Assembly (NCBI GenBank): GCA_937952245.1
Contig: CALFYS010000079.1
Span: forward strand, 1-32,488
Origin: an uncultured Alphaproteobacteria bacterium
Lineage (GTDB): Bacteria > Pseudomonadota > Alphaproteobacteria > Puniceispirillales > UBA1172
Length of the DNA stretch: 32,488 nucleotides
Direction: 5' to 3'
The position numbers were made by a program, and so were the translations under genes. Every line of letters starts with the position of its first letter. The stretch's first letter is position 1. Positions 8,081 through 13,920 of this stretch are shown here, in pieces. The notes beneath the pieces were generated by a model. The model was given only the letters and a program-made list of their open reading frames with translations, did no database searches and had not been told where the DNA came from.

Positions 8081-8935
8081 CTATGACTTTTGCTGTTGAT
8101 CAAAAAAGGAAGCCCCTTTAGGCAATTGCGGCATGGGCATATCATATGGCACCGCCCGCACTTGGCCTTTATCTTCACCACGAACAATCATGCCTTGGTC
8201 TTTGGTTGGCACGGGTGAAGGTGAAATCGGCATGGCATCCGCCGCGCTATAAACACAGATATATAACGTCCGTGGCGCGTCCGAATTATTCGGCGCAGAC
8301 CCATGCAACAAGCGGGTATGCATCAAACAAACACTGCCCGCCTTGCCGGTGCAAATCGTCCGCTTTTCCAAAGCTTCTTTGGTGACATCATCTGAAACCG
8401 CGCCGGTGAACTGGCCATCATGCCAAAGCGTATGAATTTCGCCTTTATGGGTATCCGCCCAAACTTCAAGCGGGCCGTTTTCTTCGGTCACTTCATCCAC
8501 CATCAACAAAGCGGTGATCAAATCATCATTGGTATGGGGGGTGAAGGGGAAATCCTGATGCCATTTCACCGCGGTTGCAGACCCGGGCAATTTTGAATTG
8601 ATCTTGGTGTGGTGCAATTTAACATCAGGGCCAATCAGATCCGCCACCATATCCGCCATCCCGCTATCGGCCATGGCGTTAAAATAAGCCTCTGAGACTT
8701 CATGGGGGGCGTTGATTCGGCGCAAGGCTGGATTGTCCGATGAATGGCCTTTTTCCACATCAAACCGTGGCTTGCCATTGACCATTTCACCCCAAGCGTC
8801 TTCATGGCTTTTGCTTTCTTCAACCCAAGCGGCAAAATCCGCGCGCAATGCCTGAAGTTGTTCTGGGGTGATGGCGTCTTCGACAACCAAATACCCATTA
8901 TCATTGAAAAAATCGATCTGGTCTTGTGTCAGCAT
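8081..8935 (-). CDS. Phytanoyl-CoA dioxygenase (PhyH) family protein
   Basis: A 284-residue Fe(II)/2-oxoglutarate-dependent dioxygenase. The facial triad is visible: His126 and Asp128 in KWHQDFPFTPH, and distal His211 in LMHTRLLHGSAP; Arg222 in APRTLYICVYS fits the 2-oxoglutarate carboxylate anchor. Family members hydroxylate unactivated carbons using O2 and 2-oxoglutarate; bacterial members act on acyl-CoAs, ectoine, amino acids and others. The substrate here is not known. ATG 8935 is chosen over an upstream start at 8989 because AGGAG sits six bases before it and the upstream extension looks non-homologous. It is the first gene of a four-gene operon with the Rieske oxygenase, flavin monooxygenase and M20 deacylase, so its promoter must lie in 8936-9130. 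Confidence 0.92.
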   Translation of the reverse strand: MLTQDQIDFFNDNGYLVVEDAITPEQLQALRADFAAWVEESKSHEDAWGEMVNGKPRFDVEKGHSSDNPALRRINAPHEVSEAYFNAMADSGMADMVADLIGPDVKLHHTKINSKLPGSATAVKWHQDFPFTPHTNDDLITALLMVDEVTEENGPLEVWADTHKGEIHTLWHDGQFTGAVSDDVTKEALEKRTICTGKAGSVCLMHTRLLHGSAPNNSDAPRTLYICVYSAADAMPISPSPVPTKDQGMIVRGEDKGQVRAVPYDMPMPQLPKGASFFDQQQKS

Positions 8936-9160
8936 CTCTGGCTCCTGTTTTGGCCGCCCATTTTGGCCGCCTTGCCCTATAAGTATCATTTCTCAAGGAA
9001 TTACTTTTTGGCAAAATATCGCGTTCTGCAAGCATTTTCTGATGCGGATCAGACCAAATATGACCAAAGGCCTGTGATGGGGTGATTTTCCCGCCCGTTA
9101 ACGAGAATTTAACCCTTTTGTTTTATCCTAATGGCGGATCAAAAAATAAAGGGGGCGGGG
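8936..9160. other. Divergent intergenic region upstream of the PhyH operon
   Basis: This holds no convincing coding sequence. The AGGAG ribosome site of the PhyH gene lies just inside it (minus strand). The region is AT-rich around 9090-9150. I could not identify a clear sigma-70 promoter on either strand; the operon promoter is expected here by position only. Confidence 0.5.
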
Positions 9161-9304
9161 ATGCTTAATTTAATCTTTTTCACACTTTTAAAATTGGTTG
9201 GCATTATAATTTTGCTATATCTTTTGATTATTTTTCTTTCTCCTTTTTTGATGAGATCAAAGAAGACAACCCGATCTATGGCACGGATGCTTACTGGCGG
9301 CTGA
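9161..9304 (+). CDS. Candidate small single-pass membrane protein, 47 residues
   Basis: An open frame from ATG 9161 to TGA 9302-9304 encodes a short protein with a very hydrophobic core (residues ~4-31, including KLVGIIILLYLLIIFLSPF) followed by a basic tail (MRSKKTTRSMARM). This predicts one transmembrane helix with a positive, cytoplasmic C-terminus. GGGGGCGGGG lies directly upstream and could act as a G-rich ribosome site, though it is close. An in-frame ATG at 9131 would add ten residues (MADQKIKGAG) but lacks a ribosome site. I do not recognise a family. The AT-rich composition contrasts with neighbouring genes, so it could be chance; the hydrophobic-then-basic design argues for a real gene. 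Confidence 0.4.
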   Translation: MLNLIFFTLLKLVGIIILLYLLIIFLSPFLMRSKKTTRSMARMLTGG

Positions 9305-9315
9305 ATGATGCCACT

Positions 9316-9321
9316 TATAAT
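9316..9321 (+). promoter_or_regulatory. Possible -10 element for the MFS gene
   Basis: A perfect TATAAT lies about 120 bases upstream of the MFS start. No good -35 is seen at 16-18 bp upstream (ACTGGC-like), so this is a weak promoter call. Confidence 0.2.
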
Positions 9322-9401
9322 TAACAAAGCACCTTGTAGGGGTTTACTTTCTGGCCATACCACCAAATGAAGGCATCGCATGATCCTTGTGTTGGTCATG
9401 G

Positions 9402-9420
9402 GGTTGGATTAGAATCAACC
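9402..9420. promoter_or_regulatory. Near-palindrome before the MFS gene
   Basis: GGTTGGATT and AATCAACC face each other around an AG centre, with one extra G in the left arm, ending 21 bases before the MFS start codon. The centre is too short for a stable RNA hairpin, so an operator is the better guess. No regulator gene is adjacent. Confidence 0.25.
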
Positions 9421-9441
9421 TTCAATATTGGTTAAGGTGCC

Positions 9442-10668
9442 ATGACAACGCTGACCCCTCCGCTTTCATTTTTTAAGAGTCAATGGCAGTTTTTGCTCTT
9501 CGGCTTTCTTTTGGCGTTTTTTTCATCCCCGGGGCAGACGTTTTTCATCTCGCTGTTTTCTGGCCAGATTCGCGGTGAATTAAACCTTAGCCATGGTGAG
9601 TTTGGCTCCATCTACGCCGCGGGAACATTGATTTCAGCCGCCACATTAATCCCCCTAGGGCGATTGGTGGACACCATCAAATTACACCGCATCGCCTTTG
9701 CTATTATTATCGCGCTGGCCTTGGCAGCGTTTCATTTTTCCTTTGTGTCTTCGGTCTTCACCTTGGGGTTGGGGATTTATTTTTTGCGGCTTTCCGGCCA
9801 AGGGATGATGTCCCATCTTTACGCCACCGCCATCACCCGCCGTTATGTCGCTGAACGAGGCCGGGCGTATTCCATCGCTGTTTTTGGCCATCCGGTTTCT
9901 GAATTTGCCATGCCGATTTTTGTCATCGCCGCCCTTGCCCTGATGGATTGGCGGCAGGTCTGGCAAGTCACCGCCGTCATGGTGCTGGTTATTATGATCC
10001 CCGCAACCCTGTTCCTGACAGGTCGGCGCAAGGGGCAAGACGGCGGCGGGGTTGATAGCCTTGATGCCAATGAAACCGGACGCGGCGGCGTGCATTGGAC
10101 AAGACGCGATATGCTGACCCATTGGCGGTTTTGGATGCTATCGGGCTTGATTATCGCCCCAAGTTTCACCACCACGGGGCTGTTTTTCCACCAGATTTAT
10201 TTTGTTGAAGTGAAATCCATTGAACTGTCGCAATGGGTCACCGGTTTTGGATTTTTCGCCAGCATGAGCATCGCCGGATCGTTCATCGGCGGGTATTTGG
10301 TCGATAAATTCACCGCCGCCCGCGTCGCCCCCCTTGCGGTTGGCGCGATCACCATCGCGGTCTTTATGCTGTATATCACCACGCCCGGGGTGATGGTGTT
10401 TGTTTATTTCAGCGTCTTTGGCCTGATCCAAGGGCTTTCCCATACCGCCGCCACCCCGATTTGGGCGGAATTATACGGCACGAAACATTTGGGCGGCATC
10501 AAAGCCATCGCGCAATCCATGATGGTCTTTGCATCGGCCATGTCGCCTGTTATTTTGGGGCTGATGATCGACCAAGGCATGTCACTGGCGGCGTTATTGA
10601 TGGTGTTGGGGGCTTTGCCTGTCACCTCAGGCGTATTGGCGCTGATCGCCACCAGCACGCGGCATTAA
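9442..10668 (+). CDS. MFS transporter
   Basis: A 408-residue major-facilitator transporter of standard length with about twelve hydrophobic segments. The loop 2-3 signature is present as PLGRLVDTIKLHR, and the second half starts after a hydrophilic central loop (residues ~192-225, GRRKGQDGG). It resembles the monocarboxylate/oxalate-type and NNP-unrelated MFS_1 group rather than a drug exporter, but the substrate cannot be read from sequence. AAGG five bases before ATG 9442 is a good ribosome site. The next gene follows after 30 bp on the same strand, so they may be co-transcribed. It could import a substrate for the adjacent oxygenase operon, but this is only proximity. Confidence 0.88.
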   Translation: MTTLTPPLSFFKSQWQFLLFGFLLAFFSSPGQTFFISLFSGQIRGELNLSHGEFGSIYAAGTLISAATLIPLGRLVDTIKLHRIAFAIIIALALAAFHFSFVSSVFTLGLGIYFLRLSGQGMMSHLYATAITRRYVAERGRAYSIAVFGHPVSEFAMPIFVIAALALMDWRQVWQVTAVMVLVIMIPATLFLTGRRKGQDGGGVDSLDANETGRGGVHWTRRDMLTHWRFWMLSGLIIAPSFTTTGLFFHQIYFVEVKSIELSQWVTGFGFFASMSIAGSFIGGYLVDKFTAARVAPLAVGAITIAVFMLYITTPGVMVFVYFSVFGLIQGLSHTAATPIWAELYGTKHLGGIKAIAQSMMVFASAMSPVILGLMIDQGMSLAALLMVLGALPVTSGVLALIATSTRH

Positions 10669-10698
10669 ACATTCATGATGGAATAAACAGGGTTTTTG

Positions 10699-11199
10699 AT
10701 GACCAATCGCATGATTTTAAAAGCAATTCTTATCTCGGCTTTATTGGTTTCGGGCGGCGTATCGCTGGCCCATGCTGAAAGCAAATCCAAAAGTAATGCC
10801 TGGGATGGGCTGTGGTTTGAATGTGAATTTGCCAGCCGCCAAGCCCCGCCCCAAGACGAATGCGCCATGTTGGATGATGATGGGTTTTTGTTTTCATCAG
10901 GCCGCGTGACCTATATGAAAGTCATCGACAGCACGGAAAAAGACGATTGCAAAAAACAGCGGGCAGGCCAATGTTTTAAAGCCAACGCCCCGAAAATCAC
11001 CATCACCGAACAGCGCAACGGCAAGGCGAAATTCACCGATACCACCATCGGGCTTAGCTTTCTGGCCTGCACCCAGATTTTTCACATGACAAAAATGGGT
11101 GAATTTTATGAAGCCAAACCTGATCAAGATCGGTGTTTTTGGGCGGGCGAAAAACATTTTTATTTGCGCCAATATCAAGGCGAGGTGGTGTTGGATTAA
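10699..11199 (+). CDS. Hypothetical secreted protein with six cysteines
   Basis: A 166-residue protein I do not recognise. It has a clear Sec signal peptide: basic start MTNRMILK, hydrophobic core, and a likely AHA cleavage site after residue 26. The mature part carries six Cys (in WFECEF, DECAM, DDCKK, GQCFK, LACTQ, DRCFW), an even number that suits three disulfides in the periplasm. It is rich in Lys and aromatic residues and has no membrane segment after the signal. ATG 10699 is preferred over TTG 10696; CAGGG lies six bases upstream. Its stop overlaps the YgfZ start (TAATG), so translation of the two is probably coupled, although a shared function between a periplasmic and a cytosolic protein is not obvious. 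Confidence 0.8.
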   Translation: MTNRMILKAILISALLVSGGVSLAHAESKSKSNAWDGLWFECEFASRQAPPQDECAMLDDDGFLFSSGRVTYMKVIDSTEKDDCKKQRAGQCFKANAPKITITEQRNGKAKFTDTTIGLSFLACTQIFHMTKMGEFYEAKPDQDRCFWAGEKHFYLRQYQGEVVLD

Positions 11200-12056
11200 T
11201 GACCTATTCCTATCAATTAAAAACCCGTTCTTTGGTGCGGTTCAGCGGGGATGAAGCGGCGGATTTCCTCAATGATTTGATCACCGCGGACACAGCCGCC
11301 ATCGCCCCCCATACGGTTCAACAAGGGATGCTGCTGACCCCCCAAGGCCGAATTCTTTATGATCTGTTGATCAGCCGTGATGGTGAAGATTTGCTCTTGG
11401 AAGTGGATGCCGAACGGCAAGCCGAGTTCATCAAAAAAATGATGATGTATCGGTTGCGCCGCCCCGTCACCATCACCCCTGATGATCAAGCGGTTCATGT
11501 TGTTTTTGATGATGCCGACACTACAGGATTAACCGACCCCCGCTTTGGTGGCACGGCCCGCCGATATTATGGCGACCGAGATGACCAGAACGGCGATGAC
11601 CGCGATTATCAGGCTTTCCGTTATCGTCATGGGGTGGCGGAAGGCGGGCTTGATCTGCCGCCGGAAAAAGCCCTGCCCCTAGAAGCCCGACTTGACCTTG
11701 ACCAAGGGATCAGTTTTGAAAAAGGCTGTTACATCGGCCAAGAGGTAACGGCGCGCACCCGTTATCGCGGGCTGGTCAAACGCAGTTATATGCCGGTTCG
11801 CGTTGATGATGACGGCGGGCAAAAAACCCATCTGCTCAACAGTGATTACCCCCAAGACATCACCCTTGATGAAAAGCTGGTGGGGCAGGTCATGGGGATG
11901 GCCGAAGATGACGACGGTTTGATTGGGTTGGCCTCCATCCGGCTGGAAGCCATCAATGGCACGGCGGAAGATGGCGCAGGGTTGACCATGGATGGGGCGC
12001 GGCTCACCCCGCTTTTCCCCGAACGGTTAATGCCGCTCCCGGCCAAAAAAGATTGA
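11199..12056 (+). CDS. ygfZ: YgfZ/GcvT-like folate-binding Fe-S maintenance protein
   Basis: A 285-residue protein of the YgfZ (IBA57) family. The diagnostic motif KGCYIGQEVTARTRYRG, with its conserved Cys, is at residues 175-191. The N-terminal part (LVRFSGDEAADFLNDLITAD, LTPQGRILYDLLI) matches the T-protein-like folate-binding fold. YgfZ helps build or repair certain [4Fe-4S] enzymes in the cytosol, using tetrahydrofolate. It overlaps the upstream secreted protein gene by one base (TAATG), which sets ATG 11199 as the start and suggests coupling; a longer upstream frame is rejected. A hydrophilic insert rich in Asp (GDRDDQNGDDRDYQ) is seen near residue 130. Confidence 0.92.
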   Translation: MTYSYQLKTRSLVRFSGDEAADFLNDLITADTAAIAPHTVQQGMLLTPQGRILYDLLISRDGEDLLLEVDAERQAEFIKKMMMYRLRRPVTITPDDQAVHVVFDDADTTGLTDPRFGGTARRYYGDRDDQNGDDRDYQAFRYRHGVAEGGLDLPPEKALPLEARLDLDQGISFEKGCYIGQEVTARTRYRGLVKRSYMPVRVDDDGGQKTHLLNSDYPQDITLDEKLVGQVMGMAEDDDGLIGLASIRLEAINGTAEDGAGLTMDGARLTPLFPERLMPLPAKKD

Positions 12057-12064
12057 CTTTATTA

Positions 12065-12097
12065 TCCCTTTATTGAGCCGTCCCTATTGAGCCGTCC
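12065..12097. repeat. Short tandem duplication at the end of bdhA
   Basis: TATTGAGCCGTCC occurs at 12071-12083 and again at 12085-12097, giving a 14-bp period. The second copy contains the stop codon and last codons of the minus-strand dehydrogenase (TAQ, stop); the first lies just past the stop. It fits a recent slippage duplication between convergent genes. Confidence 0.75.
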
Positions 12098-12857
12098 AGG
12101 CGCCATCAATCGGCATGGCAATACCGGTGACGCTGGCGGCGGCATCGCTCATGAAATAGAGGCATAACGCGCCGATTTGCTCCGGCAAGACAAAGGTCTT
12201 ATTGGGCTGACGTTCTTCCACAAGGGCAATGGTTTCGTCTTCAAAAGAATTGCCATTGGCTTGCGCCCGGGCTTCGATCTGGGCTTCGACCAATGGGGTT
12301 TTGACCCATGCTGGGCAAATCGCGTTGACGGTAATTCCATCGGTGGCGACTTCCAATGCCGTGCCTTTGGTCAGGCCAACAAGCCCATGTTTCGCCGCGA
12401 TATAGGCCGATTTATTGACCGAAGCGATCAGCCCATGCACCGATGAAATATTGATGATCCGGCCAAACCCTCTTGCTCTCATGCCATCCAATACCGCCGC
12501 GGTTGTATGAAAACTAGAAGACAGGTTAATGGCGATCACATCATCCCATTTCGGGATGGGGAAATCTTCTATTGGGGCGACGTGCTGAATGCCGGCGTTA
12601 TTGATCAGAACATCAATGTGCCCCATGGCTTCTTCAGCATCACCGATCATCTGGCGGGTCGCCATGCCATCGCGCAAATCAGCATCAAAATAACGCGCTG
12701 ACCCTGCCCCAAGGCTGATCAATTCGGCGCTGATGGCATCCACCGTCTCTTGATCCGCGATCCCATTAAACCCGATATGATGGCCTTCTGCCGCGATTGT
12801 TTTGGCAATACCCAGCCCGATACCGCTGGTGGCGCCGGTGATGAAAACATTAAGCAT
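12084..12857 (-). CDS. bdhA: 3-hydroxybutyrate dehydrogenase (SDR family)
   Basis: A 257-residue classical short-chain dehydrogenase. It has the NAD motif TGATSGIGLGIA near the N-terminus, NNAG, catalytic Ser in NISSVHG and the Tyr/Lys pair in YIAAK. Features typical of 3-hydroxybutyrate dehydrogenase are NNAGIQHVAPIEDFP, KSAYIAAKHGLVGLTKG and a C-terminus ending GAWTAQ. It interconverts D-3-hydroxybutyrate and acetoacetate with NAD, in polyhydroxybutyrate or ketone-body use. ATG 12857 is chosen because homology starts at MLNVFITG; the longer upstream frame overlaps the DUF1192 gene. It follows that gene by 25 bp in the same direction. No PHB synthase is in the window. Confidence 0.92.
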   Translation of the reverse strand: MLNVFITGATSGIGLGIAKTIAAEGHHIGFNGIADQETVDAISAELISLGAGSARYFDADLRDGMATRQMIGDAEEAMGHIDVLINNAGIQHVAPIEDFPIPKWDDVIAINLSSSFHTTAAVLDGMRARGFGRIINISSVHGLIASVNKSAYIAAKHGLVGLTKGTALEVATDGITVNAICPAWVKTPLVEAQIEARAQANGNSFEDETIALVEERQPNKTFVLPEQIGALCLYFMSDAAASVTGIAMPIDGAWTAQ

Positions 12858-12882
12858 TGGTCTTTTCCCTTTATTCACTCGA

Positions 12883-13062
12883 TCATGATTTGAACAATTG
12901 GTCGGCAAGATCACGGACAGACGATTTGCCCGAAATCACCGTATCAATTTTTTCAATCTCAGCCTGAAGGCGGGCTTTATACGCCTCTAAATCTTCAAGA
13001 TTCCAGCGTTCAAATTCAGCAGGACGTTGCTTTGGCTTCAGGGCATCAAGTTCATCTTCCAT
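12883..13062 (-). CDS. DUF1192-like small protein, 59 residues
   Basis: A short ORF below the usual length cut-off. It starts MEDELDALKPKQRP, followed by a helical, charged centre (NLEDLEAYKARLQAEIEKID) and ends LADQLFKS. This pattern, with an acidic N-terminus, a Lys/Pro patch and a leucine-zipper-like helix ending near ADxxFK, is that of the alphaproteobacterial DUF1192 family, which has no known function. AGGGGA about seven bases before ATG 13062 is a good ribosome site. It is 25 bp upstream of bdhA on the same strand, so the two probably share a message. Confidence 0.78.
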   Translation of the reverse strand: MEDELDALKPKQRPAEFERWNLEDLEAYKARLQAEIEKIDTVISGKSSVRDLADQLFKS

Positions 13063-13165
13063 GGTTTTCCCCTATTGATTGCTTGTGATTTCGCCTCAAT
13101 TTCATCAACAACACGCCCCAAAGCACGTTTAAGGACGTGAAAACACTATAAATGAAAGACAATCT

Positions 13166-13194
13166 TTGCAAATTCTTGGCGGGGATACTATATA
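13166..13194 (+). promoter_or_regulatory. Possible sigma-70 promoter for trcR
   Basis: TTGCAA (13166-13171) and TATATA (13189-13194) are separated by 17 bp. This would give a leader of about 125 bases that includes the 13206-13239 hairpin. Confidence 0.35.
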
Positions 13195-13205
13195 GAATTG
13201 ATAAG

Positions 13206-13239
13206 AAGATTATTTTTTGCCACAAATGGCAATAATCTT
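13206..13239 (+). other. Long hairpin in the trcR leader
   Basis: AAGATTA (13206-13212) pairs with TAATCTT (13233-13239), and TTGCCA (13217-13222) with TGGCAA (13227-13232), closing a CAAA loop and leaving a four-T bulge on the left side. That makes 13 base pairs about 90 bases before the trcR start. There is no T-run after it, so it is not a simple terminator. It could be an mRNA leader structure or a protein-binding palindrome. The remaining sequence in 13063-13326 shows no gene. Confidence 0.5.
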
Positions 13240-13326
13240 ACCTCATTAAATGTCGGCATTAAATGATGGCGCTATGCCAAAATAGGATGCCAAAAACAGG
13301 GCCTCGCCCATCCTTCAGGAGTTCTT

Positions 13327-13893
13327 ATGACTGACCTGCTCATGCCAAAAGCCACCGCCGTTTGGTTAATTGATAACACCGCGCTGACCTTTACACAGAT
13401 CGCTGAGTTTTGCTCCCTGCATGATCTTGAAGTTCAAGCCATTGCCGATGGTGATGTCGGCATGGGTATTCAAGGCTATAACCCTGTTTTGAACAAGCAA
13501 TTGACCGAAGATGAAATTAAACGTTGCGAAGAAGACCCTTCAGCACGGCTGACACGGTCAGGCAGTGATTTGCCAGAACCCACCACCCGCACCAAAGGCC
13601 CTCGTTATGTGCCGTTGGCGCGCCGCGGTGATAAGCCTGATGCCATCGCTTGGATCGTCAAGCATCATCCTGATATTAAAGATAGTCAAATTTCAAAATT
13701 GGTGGGCACAACCAAAGACACGATTGCCAAGATTCGTGATCGTTCGCATTGGAATATCGCCAATATCACCGCCAAACATCCGGTGATGCTGGGGCTGTGT
13801 TCACAGGATGATCTGAACGCCGCGATTGAAAAATCAGGCGGCAGTGTTCAATCGCCAGCAGAGCAAGTCGCTGATATTAGCGAATTGCCCTAA
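13327..13893 (+). CDS. trcR: DUF1013 cell-cycle transcriptional regulator TrcR
   Basis: A 188-residue protein matching the DUF1013/TrcR family over its full length: opening MPKATAVWLIDNTALTFTQIAEFC, then YVPLARRGDKPDAIAWIVKHHP, and a helix-turn-helix-like segment at residues ~108-139 (SQISKLVGTTKDTIAKIRDRS spans it) that ends in SHWN. The family is nearly confined to Alphaproteobacteria and has been linked to CtrA/GcrA-type cell-cycle control. It probably binds DNA and RNA polymerase. The ribosome site AGGAG is six bases before ATG 13327. It is alone in its transcription unit and converges on prpE with a 27-bp gap. The C-terminal ~25 residues are acidic and variable. Confidence 0.9.
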   Translation: MTDLLMPKATAVWLIDNTALTFTQIAEFCSLHDLEVQAIADGDVGMGIQGYNPVLNKQLTEDEIKRCEEDPSARLTRSGSDLPEPTTRTKGPRYVPLARRGDKPDAIAWIVKHHPDIKDSQISKLVGTTKDTIAKIRDRSHWNIANITAKHPVMLGLCSQDDLNAAIEKSGGSVQSPAEQVADISELP

Positions 13894-13920
13894 ACTGACG
13901 CGCCCTTTCATGGGAAGGGG

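Noticed and set aside
9139..9399. 86-codon minus-strand frame in the PhyH-MFS gap
   Set aside because: No ribosome site, no recognisable family, and it overlaps the more convincing plus-strand membrane ORF.
13894..13920. Terminator between trcR and prpE
   Set aside because: The 27-bp gap holds only a short imperfect CCCTTTC/GGAAGGGG match without a T-run; too weak to call.
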